Below are positions 8,434 through 17,386 of a DNA stretch of 64,000 nt, one piece after another (position 1 is the stretch's first letter; each line of letters opens with the position of its first letter). Below the pieces are notes generated by a model. The model was not told where the DNA came from. It saw only the letters and a program-made list of their open reading frames with translations, and did no database searches. The position numbers and the translations under genes are program-made. This DNA comes from Dyadobacter flavalbus (GTDB lineage: Bacteria; Bacteroidota; Bacteroidia; Cytophagales; Spirosomataceae), in contig NZ_VBSN01000059.1 in assembly GCF_006149045.1 (NCBI RefSeq), positions 124,001 to 188,000 on the forward strand, given 5' to 3'.

Positions 8434-8464
8434 TTTGAAAAATATAATTTAAGTACAATATTTG
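8434..8464 (+). promoter_or_regulatory. Probable promoter for the porin-amt operon
   Basis: TTTG at 8434-8437 is followed 19 bases later by AATATTTG at 8457-8464, one mismatch from TAnnTTTG. It lies about 50 bases before the ATG at 8514. The surrounding 8222-8513 stretch is very AT-rich and holds no gene; no sigma-54 -24/-12 site was found by eye. Confidence 0.35.
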
Positions 8465-8513
8465 ATCTGATAATCCTGCCGGAGCGTAATATTAACTTAA
8501 ACAGAATATAATT

Positions 8514-9737
8514 ATGAGAAAAGTCTATTGTACAGAATTATCTTTGATGTTTCCCTTACTTGGTTTTGCCAAGACAGAGGAAGACAAAAAAGCAATTAAA
8601 GCAGATACGACAGTAGTAGTGGAGGTAAAGGAAGATGAAGAAGCCAAAGGTGCATTTGCCTTTACAGGTTACCTGGACTCCTATTATATGGCCAACTTCA
8701 ACAAGCCCGCTTCACGTTCCAATATGGGTGTTGCAGGAACAGCGCGGGTTTTTGACCGCAAAGCCGGCCAGTTTTCACTCGGACTTGTTCAGGCAAGAGT
8801 TGCATATGCAAACGCTAAATCGGAAGCAGTAGTAGACCTTACTTTCGGCCCCAACGCAGATTACGGCAATTATGGAAATGTGCTGAGCCCGATGGATGGC
8901 ATCAGTACAAGTACGGCGCTTGCGATCAAACAGGCCTATTTTACTTATAAATTCACAGACAAGTTTTCCATGACCGCGGGCCAGTTCGGAACGCATATTG
9001 GTTATGAAGTCATTGATGCCCCAGCCAATTTCAACTATTCGCTTTCCAATCTTTTTAACAATGGCCCGTTTTATCATGCGGGTGTGAAGGCGACCTATGC
9101 TTTTACCGACAAGGCATCTTTAATGCTCGGTGTTGTAAACAATGTAGACGGACTCGGCGATAACAACCGCAAAAAGGGAATTATCGGACAGTTTTATTTT
9201 TCTCCTGCAAGCAACTGGAACGTTTACCTGAATTTCATTAACAGCAATGAAGCCAATCCGGACACCGCCGGTAACCAGCCGGATGCGCATTACCGCCTTT
9301 TTGATATTACAACCAGTTACCAGATCACTGAAAAGTTCCTGCTGGGTCTGAATGCCGCTTACGGTTCGCAAAAAGGAGATTATCAGGGGTACGGCGGACC
9401 TGCTGATGCACAAACCTGGGGCGGCGTAGCGGTTTATGCCAATACGGCTCTTACGGATCATTTCGGGATCGGGGCACGTTATGAATACTTTAACAATGAC
9501 AACGGCGTACGCGGACTGGTTACAGGTTCGGGTGCCGGAACAAGCGTAAATTCAGTAACCCTGACAGGAAACATCAGCCTTGCAGACGGACACATTCTGT
9601 TGAAACCGGAATTCCGTCTGGATGCATATCCAAAAGTTAACGGATCAGGAGAAGTTCAGCAGTTTCAGGATTCCAAAGGATTTTATACCAAAAACAGCCA
9701 GACCACATTCGGACTCGCATTTATCTACAAATTTTAA
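8514..9737 (+). CDS. Outer-membrane beta-barrel (porin-like) protein upstream of amt
   Basis: 407-residue outer-membrane beta-barrel protein (BBP2/OmpL-like). After a short leader, alternating strands follow: FTGYLDSYYMANFNKP, ARVFDRKAGQFSLGLVQARV, AYFTYKFTDKFSMTAGQFGT, ending in a typical barrel C-terminus TTFGLAFIYKF with terminal Phe. The signal peptide is weak: MRKVYCTELSLMFPLLGFA has a hydrophobic core of about 11 residues with a Glu at position 8. It lies 44 bases before the ammonium transporter, and a barrel gene of this type in front of amt is a recurring Bacteroidota arrangement. It presumably lets ammonium or small nitrogen compounds across the outer membrane (inference). Confidence 0.82.
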   Translation: MRKVYCTELSLMFPLLGFAKTEEDKKAIKADTTVVVEVKEDEEAKGAFAFTGYLDSYYMANFNKPASRSNMGVAGTARVFDRKAGQFSLGLVQARVAYANAKSEAVVDLTFGPNADYGNYGNVLSPMDGISTSTALAIKQAYFTYKFTDKFSMTAGQFGTHIGYEVIDAPANFNYSLSNLFNNGPFYHAGVKATYAFTDKASLMLGVVNNVDGLGDNNRKKGIIGQFYFSPASNWNVYLNFINSNEANPDTAGNQPDAHYRLFDITTSYQITEKFLLGLNAAYGSQKGDYQGYGGPADAQTWGGVAVYANTALTDHFGIGARYEYFNNDNGVRGLVTGSGAGTSVNSVTLTGNISLADGHILLKPEFRLDAYPKVNGSGEVQQFQDSKGFYTKNSQTTFGLAFIYKF

Positions 9738-9781
9738 TCATATACCTTCTTAATCTATTATTATAATAACAATTTACTACA

Positions 9782-11101
9782 ATGAAAAAACGTAATTTAG
9801 TTCCACTAATTATTCTTCTCGTAATCAGCATGTTAGGTGCATTTGCGGGAGATGTCCCCACCAAGATTGTTACTGAAGGCATCAATTCAGGCGACACTGC
9901 GTGGCTGCTTGTTTCAGCTGCACTTGTATTGTTGATGACTCCGGGACTTGCTTACTTTTACGGAGGTATGGTCAATAACAAAAACGTTATTTCCACCATG
10001 CTCCAGAGTTTTATTGCAATGGGTGTCATCAGTGTACTTTGGGTTGTAATCGGTTTCAGCCTTGCGTTTGGTGATGACATCGGCGGTTTTGTCGGCAGTC
10101 CGACGACACACTTCATGTTCAAAGGCGTTCTGGACGGGCCGGTTTTCGGAACCATTCCTTTCGCTTTGTTTGCCATGTTCCAGATGAAGTTCGCGGTAAT
10201 CACGCCGGCACTCGTTACAGGTTCAATGGCCGAACGTATCAATTTCCGCTCCTATGTATTGTTTATAATTCTCTTTTGTATCTTCATTTACTCGCCACTG
10301 GCGCACATGACATGGCATGCAGAAGGCATTCTTTTCAAAATGGGCGTACTTGACTTTGCCGGCGGAACGGTTGTACATATGTCTGCTGGCTGGGCTGCAC
10401 TCGCCGGTGCACTTTACCTGAAAAGACGCAGATCTTTAATGGAAGATCATGTATTGCCGCCTGCAAACATTCCGTTTGTACTGCTTGGAACAGGTTTGCT
10501 ATGGTTTGGTTGGTTCGGTTTCAATGCAGGTTCCGCACTATCTGCTTCTCCGCTTGCCGTTTCCGCTTTTGCAACAACAAATACAGCTGCCGGCGCCGCT
10601 GGTCTGGCGTGGGTGTTGTTTGACGTGGCAAGAGGTAAAAAAGTATCCGCACTTGGTTTTTGCATCGGGGCAGTTGTTGGTCTGGTTGCCATTACGCCTG
10701 CTGCGGGTTTTGTAACCGTTCCTGCCGCATTATTTATCGGAACAATTGCAGCGGTAATCAGTAATTATATAGCTCACCTGCGCACCCGTTCCACACTGGA
10801 TGACACGCTGGACGTATTTCCATGCCACGGAGTTGGCGGTATGGTCGGTATGCTGATGACAGGCGTTTTCGCGACAAGCGGCGTTAATGGACTGGTTACA
10901 GATCAGGGACTTGCATTTGGAGAAACTACTTTGTTCATCAATCACGTAATTGCATTGGTCGGCGTTTCGGTATTTGCGTTTGTCGGATCACTGGCATTGC
11001 TTAAAATTACAGACCTGATCCTGCCGCTTCGTGTTTCTGAAATGGACGAAAAAGCAGGTCTGGATATCAGCCAGCATGATGAGTTTCTTGTAGAAGCCTA
11101 A
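9782..11101 (+). CDS. amt: Ammonium transporter (Amt/MEP/Rh)
   Basis: 439-residue ammonium channel with a signal-like N-terminus ending AFAGDVP and about 11 transmembrane segments. Diagnostic stretches are LMTPGLAYFYGGMVNNKN, WVVIGFSLAFGD, FAVITPALVTGSMAERINF, DFAGGTVVHMSAGWAALAG (first pore His), WFGWFGFNAGSAL and VFPCHGVGGMVGMLMTGVFA (second pore His). It follows the porin gene after 44 bases and the two are likely cotranscribed. No PII (glnK) gene accompanies it; a strong hairpin follows the stop directly. Together with the type III and II glutamine synthetases downstream it forms an ammonium-uptake and assimilation region. Confidence 0.97.
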   Translation: MKKRNLVPLIILLVISMLGAFAGDVPTKIVTEGINSGDTAWLLVSAALVLLMTPGLAYFYGGMVNNKNVISTMLQSFIAMGVISVLWVVIGFSLAFGDDIGGFVGSPTTHFMFKGVLDGPVFGTIPFALFAMFQMKFAVITPALVTGSMAERINFRSYVLFIILFCIFIYSPLAHMTWHAEGILFKMGVLDFAGGTVVHMSAGWAALAGALYLKRRRSLMEDHVLPPANIPFVLLGTGLLWFGWFGFNAGSALSASPLAVSAFATTNTAAGAAGLAWVLFDVARGKKVSALGFCIGAVVGLVAITPAAGFVTVPAALFIGTIAAVISNYIAHLRTRSTLDDTLDVFPCHGVGGMVGMLMTGVFATSGVNGLVTDQGLAFGETTLFINHVIALVGVSVFAFVGSLALLKITDLILPLRVSEMDEKAGLDISQHDEFLVEA

Positions 11102-11114
11102 TTTACTTGACGTT

Positions 11115-11153
11115 AAATGCAGAAAGCCCGGATTTTCCGGGCTTTCTGCATTT
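11115..11153. terminator. Hairpin between convergent amt and mtaB
   Basis: A 17-base perfect inverted repeat beginning AAATGCAGAAAGCCC with a five-base loop lies 14 bases after the amt stop and 37 bases beyond the mtaB stop on the other strand. It can fold on either strand and probably ends both transcripts, although the T tract is short. Confidence 0.8.
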
Positions 11154-11189
11154 AATAACCAATTGAAAATCGTATCAGTAATCAGGCCT

Positions 11190-12527
11190 TTATGCATGGA
11201 AAAGCACTTCGTCCACTTCCTGAACTTCCATCAATCCGTTTTCATTCAGGCTGCTGTAAAGCACTTCCTTGGTTTCATTGATCAGCAAAGGATCATATTT
11301 GACGGCAACGCGGATGTAATTTTCTGTAAACCCGAGCATCTGGCCGTTTTCAACTTCATCCTCAAAAAGTACGGTCCCTTTTTTATTGATTTGATTTTCA
11401 TAGAAATGGCGCTTCTTCTTTTCAGACAGAATGTGAAGCATTTTTGAACGTTCACTTCTTACTGCTTTGGGGACAACCGGGCGAATGGCCAGTGCAGCCG
11501 TATTTTCTCTTTCCGAATAAGTGAAAACATGCAGATAGGAAATGTCCAGTTCGTTCAGGAACCTGTAACTTTCTTCAAAATATTCCTGCGTTTCGCCGGC
11601 ATGCCCGACAATTACATCCACACCGATGCAACAATCCGGCATGAGTGATTTTATTTTGGCAATTCGTTCGGCATACAGTTCACGTTTGTAACGTCGCTTC
11701 ATCAGTCCCAGCACTTTGTTAGAGCCCGATTGCAGCGGAATGTGAAAATGCGGTGCAAAACGTCTGGACTGCGCTACAAATTCAATGATCTGGTCCGTCA
11801 GCAAATTGGGTTCAATGGAAGAAATCCGGAAACGTTCAATGCCTTCCACTTCGTCCAGAGCTTTCACAAGATCCAGGAATGTTTCTTTCCGTTCACCTCC
11901 ATGCAGGCCAAAATCCCCGATGTTAACGCCGGTAAGTACAATTTCCTTCACATTGCGCTCAGCAATTTCACGGGCCGCTTTTACAATATTTTCAATCGTA
12001 TCGGAACGGCTCTTTCCGCGCGCCAGCGGAATGGTACAGTAAGAACACGGATAATCACAGCCGTCCTGTACTTTCAGAAATGTACGCGTGCGGTCGTTTA
12101 AAGAATAGGAAGTATGGTAATCAACAGCATTGTCGATATGCGAGGCAAGAACCTGCGCGGCTTGGCCGGAAGGCGTTTTTTCGAATGTCTCGATCAGATC
12201 GGCCAGACGAAATTTTTCAGCAGCACCCAGAACCGCGTCAACGCCCGGAATTTCTGAAATTTCCTTTGGTTTCAGCTGTGCATAGCAGCCGATAATGGCC
12301 ACATAGCCGTCCGGATTGATCTTTTGTGCCTCTCTTACAATCTTGCGGCATTTTTTATCTGCATTTTCGGTAACAGAACACGTATTGATTATAAAAATAT
12401 CGGGCGACTCGTTGAATTCAACTTTGGAATATCCTTTCTGTTCAAACATTCTTGCAATGGAAGAACTTTCGGAATAATTGAGTTTGCAGCCTAATGTATA
12501 AAAAGCGACTTTTTTCATTGTTTTCAA
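11190..12527 (-). CDS. mtaB: tRNA t6A37 methylthiotransferase MtaB
   Basis: 445-residue radical-SAM methylthiotransferase of the MtaB branch, converting t6A to ms2t6A at position 37 of tRNAs. The N-terminal UPF0004 domain shows TLGCKLNYSES (Cys14), FIINTCSVTENADKKC (Cys50) and IIGCYAQ (Cys81) for the auxiliary cluster. The radical-SAM motif CDYPCSYCTIP has Cys157/161/164. The LGCKLN start and lack of MiaB hallmarks favour MtaB. It ends with a TRAM-like segment. It starts 28 bases after the LTA-synthase-like gene and is probably cotranscribed with it. A second ATG three codons in (12518) is also possible. Confidence 0.95.
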   Translation of the reverse strand: MKTMKKVAFYTLGCKLNYSESSSIARMFEQKGYSKVEFNESPDIFIINTCSVTENADKKCRKIVREAQKINPDGYVAIIGCYAQLKPKEISEIPGVDAVLGAAEKFRLADLIETFEKTPSGQAAQVLASHIDNAVDYHTSYSLNDRTRTFLKVQDGCDYPCSYCTIPLARGKSRSDTIENIVKAAREIAERNVKEIVLTGVNIGDFGLHGGERKETFLDLVKALDEVEGIERFRISSIEPNLLTDQIIEFVAQSRRFAPHFHIPLQSGSNKVLGLMKRRYKRELYAERIAKIKSLMPDCCIGVDVIVGHAGETQEYFEESYRFLNELDISYLHVFTYSERENTAALAIRPVVPKAVRSERSKMLHILSEKKKRHFYENQINKKGTVLFEDEVENGQMLGFTENYIRVAVKYDPLLINETKEVLYSSLNENGLMEVQEVDEVLFHA

Positions 12528-12555
12528 ATATTCTGCAAAATTACATCTTTTATAA

Positions 12556-14391
12556 TCAACGCTTTAAATAATCCGTAAAAGAAGCTTGCAAATAAGCTTT
12601 TCCCAAAGCTTCTTCGGACTTCCCCGGTTTCCCATTTTCTTCGGTAATATTCCCTCCGAGGTTGTCACGCACCAGAAAACCGGCCGGCATCATCCAGCCC
12701 AGCCCGTTATTAAACGCGAAATAGGCAAACGGAATCCTGTTTTTACGAAAAATATCATTGCTCCACATAAACCCGGTAGAAGGCAAACCAAACTGGTTCA
12801 GCAAAGTGGCGGCCAGGTCCGTTTGGGAAGCCAATGTATCAATCCTTGTATTCCTTTTTTCCAGCACGCCGCCGAGCCACAGCATCGGAATATGAAATTC
12901 ACTGGGTTTCGTTTTCTGCGTTTCCGGCATCGGATGGCCATGGTCCGCAATGATGACGACAAGCGTATTTTTCCACCACGGTTTCTTTTTGGCCTGTTCA
13001 ATAAACCGGCCGATGGATGCGTCGGTATAATGATGCGCATTCAGGAAAAGGTGTTCGGGGTCGTTGCCTTCAATAACCGTTTTTACCGGAACTTCAAAAG
13101 GTTCGTGGCTGCTCAGCGTAAAAAGCGTTGAAAAGAACGGCTGCTTCTGCGTGTCGAGATCGCTCAGCAGGCGGTTTAAAACAACATGATCGTGCGCACC
13201 CCATTTGGAATTCATTTCCGATTCGTCAAAGCTTTCCTTGTCCGTGATTTTATCAAAACCCTGCTGAAGAAAATAGGATTTCATATTCGCAAACTCCGTT
13301 TCGCCGCCGTAATAAAATGAAGTGTTCCAGCCGCTTCTGTGAAATACGCCGGGCAAAGACGGAAGTGTAACGGTCTTTTTCGGTATTTTGATAATCGAAG
13401 TAGTGGGCTGCGCCGGGTAACCGCTGAGAATGGCGACCATTCCTTTGTCACTGCGGTTGCCGCTTGCATAGATGTTTGTAAACAAAATTCCTTCCTTCGA
13501 CAATCTTTCAAATTCCGGCGTAACATTTTTCATGCCGTCCAGATTGCCGGCGACTTTGGCCGTAAAACTTTCCCAGATAATGAGAATGATATTCACATCT
13601 TTTCCGGTTCTGATAATTTTTTCAGTTTCCCCGCCGGCGCCGTACAAGGAAGAAACCATTTTTTCTGCTTCATTTTCCTTGAAGTAAACAAATGGGTTTT
13701 TCGTACTGTATGTAGCGTTTATAACCGAGCTCATGAAATTCCAAGGCACGTTCACAGCCGCATAGTTTGCAAAGCTTTTGTTGCTGAAAAAAACCGCGCT
13801 TTCATTCATCGGAGCAAGCTGAAATCCTCCGCGGATCGGAACAATAAGGCTGGCTGTCAGGAGAATAAATGCAGGAATCGTGAAGTAAAAGCCGGACCGT
13901 TCAAATGCACTTACACTTCTGCGGATGACGGTTGTTAAAAGACTTGAAATAAGCACAAAGATGAATGCAAACAAAAGCACAAGCGGAAATACGGGCGCAG
14001 CGCCCATGGATGCAAACGCTTCAGTCGGCGTTTTGAGATACTGCAGAATGGAACCTTCGATCCGGAATCCCCACGCACGAAAAAGTTCGAGATCGGCAAC
14101 GGCAAGCAATGTAATCAGAAACGAAATGACGATGCTGTAAACAATGGCTGTTTTTTTATACCAGTTCCACTTTCCTGCGGTGAATGCAATGAGCAAGGCC
14201 GGTATCACCAGAATGTATGCGGCAAAAGAAATGTCCATTCTCAAACCGTGAAAAGCGCTGCTGACCCATAAAGAGGACGAAAGTTCAAGCGCTTTTTTGT
14301 AATGATAGGCAAAGAATATAACCCGCAGAAACTGAAAGAAGACAATCCAGGTCAATCCGTATATAAAAAGGAACTTTAATCTTTTAATCAT
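12556..14391 (-). CDS. LTA-synthase-like sulfatase-fold membrane protein
   Basis: 611-residue protein with about five N-terminal transmembrane helices (to roughly residue 190) and a large extracytoplasmic alkaline-phosphatase/sulfatase domain, the layout of LtaS and related phosphoglycerol or phosphoethanolamine transferases. The catalytic domain opens NIILIIWESF (metal-binding Glu). A nucleophile region YASGNRSDKGMVAILSG has Ser where LtaS has Thr. SLPGVFHRSGW, NSKWGAHDH and IIADHGHPMP supply the later metal ligands. A Gram-negative relative probably modifies envelope lipids or glycans; the donor and acceptor cannot be inferred. It is first in a likely two-gene operon with mtaB. Confidence 0.87.
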   Translation of the reverse strand: MIKRLKFLFIYGLTWIVFFQFLRVIFFAYHYKKALELSSSLWVSSAFHGLRMDISFAAYILVIPALLIAFTAGKWNWYKKTAIVYSIVISFLITLLAVADLELFRAWGFRIEGSILQYLKTPTEAFASMGAAPVFPLVLLFAFIFVLISSLLTTVIRRSVSAFERSGFYFTIPAFILLTASLIVPIRGGFQLAPMNESAVFFSNKSFANYAAVNVPWNFMSSVINATYSTKNPFVYFKENEAEKMVSSLYGAGGETEKIIRTGKDVNIILIIWESFTAKVAGNLDGMKNVTPEFERLSKEGILFTNIYASGNRSDKGMVAILSGYPAQPTTSIIKIPKKTVTLPSLPGVFHRSGWNTSFYYGGETEFANMKSYFLQQGFDKITDKESFDESEMNSKWGAHDHVVLNRLLSDLDTQKQPFFSTLFTLSSHEPFEVPVKTVIEGNDPEHLFLNAHHYTDASIGRFIEQAKKKPWWKNTLVVIIADHGHPMPETQKTKPSEFHIPMLWLGGVLEKRNTRIDTLASQTDLAATLLNQFGLPSTGFMWSNDIFRKNRIPFAYFAFNNGLGWMMPAGFLVRDNLGGNITEENGKPGKSEEALGKAYLQASFTDYLKR

Positions 14392-14476
14392 GGCAAATCA
14401 ACGAATCTGCAAAGTTCCGAAAAATGCTTAATCAAATGATAACACAAAAGACAATAAATGAAAATGTACCGCATAA

Positions 14477-14508
14477 TTGTTGTTCGTACGGTTAAATAAA
14501 TAATTTTG
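14477..14508 (+). promoter_or_regulatory. Promoter for type III glutamine synthetase
   Basis: TAATTTTG at 14501-14508 is an exact TAnnTTTG match. A TTGTTG at 14477-14482 lies 18 to 21 bases upstream as the -33 element. Transcription would begin near 14514, just ahead of the GAGG-less leader and the ATG at 14536, which also argues against a TTG start at 14506. Confidence 0.5.
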
Positions 14509-14535
14509 AGGAGAATTAATATAAATCAATACATA

Positions 14536-16722
14536 ATGACTTTTCGATCCAAAGCTTTTGAGATTGCTCAGGGACGTGTTTCCCCCGTTTTAACCCCTCC
14601 CGCCGAAAAAGTTGCGGACCTTTATGGAAGCAATACATTCAGTGACGATGTGATGCGGACCTTGCTTTCCGCAGAGGCTTATACAAAGATCTCGAATGCC
14701 ATCCGTTCCGGTTCCACGATCGACAGGGAAGTCGCCGACGAAGTTTCCGCAGCCATGAAATCCTGGGCTATTTCCAAGGGCGCGACACATTATACACACT
14801 GGTTTCAGCCGTTAACGGGCACAACTGCCGAAAAACACGATTCATTTTTTGATCTGACGATTGACGGAAAAGCCGTAGAAAAATTTAAGGGAAGCGCATT
14901 GGTGCAGCAGGAGCCGGACGCGTCCTCTTTTCCGAGCGGAGGACTTCGTGCAACTTTTGAAGCCCGGGGCTACACCGGCTGGGACCCGAGTTCGCCGGCT
15001 TTTCTGATGGATAACGGGGCAGGAGGGAAGACGCTCTGCATTCCGTCCGTTTTTATTTCCTATACCGGCGAGGCGCTGGATTACAAGGCACCGCTGCTTC
15101 GTTCGCTGGTTATGCTGGATAAAGCTGCAACGGCCGTATGCCAGTTTTTCAACCGCGATGTAGATAAAGTGACGCCGACATTAGGCATTGAGCAGGAATA
15201 TTTTCTAGTTGATAAAGCGCTTTATTATGCACGTCCGGACCTTCTGATGGCCGGCAGGACGGTTTTCGGACACAGTCCGGCACGCGGACAGCAGCTGGAC
15301 GATCATTATTTCGGTTCCATTTCGCCGCGTGTAAATGCCTTTATGGTTGATTTTGAATTTGAGGCACTCAAACTAGGAATTCCGGTACGTACAAGACATA
15401 ACGAAGTGGCACCGGGGCAGTTTGAATGTGCGCCGACTTTTGAAGAAATCAATCTGGCCATTGACCATAATGCCCTGTTAATGGACCTGATGCAGAAAGT
15501 CGGCGACAAACATAATTTTCAGGTGCTTTTTCATGAAAAACCATTTGCAGGAATAAATGGCAGCGGCAAGCATAATAACTGGTCACTTTCCACGGATACG
15601 GGCATCAATCTGCTTGCGCCCACGTCCAAGCCGAAGGAAAATCTGCGGTTCCTTACTTTTCTGATGAATGTGGTTAAAGCAGTACACGATCATGCGGATC
15701 TGCTCCGGGCTTCCATTTCTTCTGCGGGCAATGAACACCGTCTCGGCGCCAATGAAGCGCCGCCGTCCATTGTTTCTGTTTTCCTAGGCAAAGACCTTAC
15801 GGCCATGCTGGAAGAACTCGTCAGCAAAGGCGAAATAACGCTGGAAAAAGGCGAAAATTTCTATTACAAGCTCGGCATTACGCGTATTCCGCATCTGCAG
15901 CGTGACAATACGGACCGAAACCGGACGTCTCCGTTCTGCTTTACCGGAAATAAGTTTGAATACCGCGCAGTCGGGAGTTCGCAGAACAGTGCTTCGCCAA
16001 TGATTGTGCTGAACACGATTGTTGCGGCGCAATTGATGGAGTTCCGGAAAGAAATGGATGAAAGGCTTGCGGCGGGAGAAGAGAAAAAAGTAGCAACGGT
16101 TGAAATCCTGAAAAGATATTTTACCGAATCCAAAAATATACTGTTTGAAGGAAACGGCTATTCTGAAGAGTGGATTGAACTGGCGAAAAAGCGGGGTTTG
16201 AGCAACATCAGCGCAACGTACGAGGCATTGCATGCTTATATTTCAGACAAGACGGTGCATGTGTTTGAAAGAATGGGCATTCTGAGTTCGAGGGAATTGC
16301 ATGCCAGGTATGAGATCGAACTTGAAAATTACATTAAAAAACTTCAGATCGAATCGCGTGTCATCGGTGATCTGGCGTTGAACCATATTGTATCGACGGT
16401 TGTAAAATACCAGTTCAAGCTGGCGCAAACGGCGCGTTCGCTGACCGATCTGGAAATGCTGGAAGAAGCGGAGCCGATCAAGGAAATCATCAAGGATATT
16501 TCTTCGCACGTCGTGATTATCAAGCGACTTGTGCATGAAATGACGGAAAGCAGGAAAACGGCAAACAGCATGGAGGATCTGCTTGAAAAAGCCAAATTCT
16601 ACGGATCGGAGGTAAAAGGCTACTTCGAGAATATCCGGTATCATGTGGATAAGCTGGAATTATTGATCGATGACGAAGACTGGCCTTTGGCAAAGTACCG
16701 TGAAATGTTATTTTTGGAGTAA
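14536..16722 (+). CDS. glnN: Glutamine synthetase type III
   Basis: 728-residue GSIII, the large hexameric-ring glutamine synthetase typical of Bacteroidota and cyanobacteria, making glutamine from glutamate, ammonia and ATP in the cytoplasm. Visible family segments are THYTHWFQPLTGTTAEKHDSF, FPSGGLRATFEARGYTGWD, the metal site TPTLGIEQEYFLVD, HNEVAPGQFECAP, the ATP/glutamate site FAGINGSGKHNNWSL and NRTSPFCFTGNKFEYR, then a C-terminal helical region. The ATG at 14536 (MTFRSKAFEIAQG) gives the family start. The frame extends to a TTG at 14506, but that lies within the predicted promoter. A small acidic protein follows after 39 bases, and a type II enzyme lies convergently beyond it. Confidence 0.97.
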   Translation: MTFRSKAFEIAQGRVSPVLTPPAEKVADLYGSNTFSDDVMRTLLSAEAYTKISNAIRSGSTIDREVADEVSAAMKSWAISKGATHYTHWFQPLTGTTAEKHDSFFDLTIDGKAVEKFKGSALVQQEPDASSFPSGGLRATFEARGYTGWDPSSPAFLMDNGAGGKTLCIPSVFISYTGEALDYKAPLLRSLVMLDKAATAVCQFFNRDVDKVTPTLGIEQEYFLVDKALYYARPDLLMAGRTVFGHSPARGQQLDDHYFGSISPRVNAFMVDFEFEALKLGIPVRTRHNEVAPGQFECAPTFEEINLAIDHNALLMDLMQKVGDKHNFQVLFHEKPFAGINGSGKHNNWSLSTDTGINLLAPTSKPKENLRFLTFLMNVVKAVHDHADLLRASISSAGNEHRLGANEAPPSIVSVFLGKDLTAMLEELVSKGEITLEKGENFYYKLGITRIPHLQRDNTDRNRTSPFCFTGNKFEYRAVGSSQNSASPMIVLNTIVAAQLMEFRKEMDERLAAGEEKKVATVEILKRYFTESKNILFEGNGYSEEWIELAKKRGLSNISATYEALHAYISDKTVHVFERMGILSSRELHARYEIELENYIKKLQIESRVIGDLALNHIVSTVVKYQFKLAQTARSLTDLEMLEEAEPIKEIIKDISSHVVIIKRLVHEMTESRKTANSMEDLLEKAKFYGSEVKGYFENIRYHVDKLELLIDDEDWPLAKYREMLFLE

Positions 16723-16761
16723 TTTTACGGAGATTCTTTAAAACAAACTATAACAACTATT

Positions 16762-17316
16762 ATGAATCCGGGATTTGATCCAGAAGAAATTGCCCAGCTT
16801 AAAAACGAATGCAAGGCAGAGCGGTTGAACTTTATTTATGTTGATGACGAGCTGGAAGAGGAAGAAGATGAAAACAGCGAACACGCGCATGTTCAGTTTG
16901 TCGGTTTTTACAAGGAAAAGGAAGTCATTTATGATGCCCTGATCTATACACTAAGACTGCATCATTCCACACTTGTTTATGACGCTGCGCTGGAAAGGGT
17001 ACAAAAGGAAATTCCCGGCTATGTTTCCAGAGACGAAAGGACCGGAAATGAGAACATCAGCGAGGAAGACGACGAGGAAGCAGAATTGCTGCTGACCGAA
17101 TTTATTGAAGAAATCGAGGAAAATGAAGAAATTACCGTTCGTGAGCACGTTGAAGTGGACGACGAATTTGAATACGGCATCGGCCTGGAAGTAGGATTGA
17201 ACAAAACCGAAATCAACGAGAAAGTGATCAATGATTTCATTCTCCGTTTCAATACCGGCAGATTACAGCTTGATCCGACCTTGTATTCTTTTTCAGGAAG
17301 TGAAGACGAAGACTGA
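16762..17316 (+). CDS. Acidic protein of unknown function downstream of GSIII
   Basis: 184-residue, strongly acidic soluble protein that I do not recognise. It has two Asp/Glu-rich patches (YVDDELEEEEDENSE at about 27-41 and ISEEDDEEAELL around 95) separated by a more ordinary stretch FVGFYKEKEVIYDALIYTLR, and a Lys/Asn-containing C-terminal region ending SFSGSEDED. It has no signal peptide, membrane span or cysteine cluster. It follows the glutamine synthetase gene by 39 bases on the same strand and is closed by a terminator, so it is probably cotranscribed with it. A role in controlling or stabilising the synthetase is possible but rests only on position. Confidence 0.8.
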   Translation: MNPGFDPEEIAQLKNECKAERLNFIYVDDELEEEEDENSEHAHVQFVGFYKEKEVIYDALIYTLRLHHSTLVYDAALERVQKEIPGYVSRDERTGNENISEEDDEEAELLLTEFIEEIEENEEITVREHVEVDDEFEYGIGLEVGLNKTEINEKVINDFILRFNTGRLQLDPTLYSFSGSEDED

Positions 17317-17334
17317 TCCCGAAGTCCAAGTTGT

Positions 17335-17365
17335 AAAAAAAGCCACGCTAGCGTGGCTTTTTTTA
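17335..17365. terminator. Bidirectional terminator between the acidic-protein gene and GSII
   Basis: The perfect palindrome AGCCACGCTAGCGTGGCT (17341-17358) is flanked by an A run on the left and a T run on the right, so it can terminate both the glnN-side transcript and the convergent glnII transcript. Confidence 0.9.
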
Positions 17366-17386
17366 TAATATATCTTAAAACTTGTA

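Noticed and set aside
14506-14535. TTG start for glnN
   Set aside because: It lies inside the exact TAATTTTG promoter element; the ATG at 14536 opens the family start.
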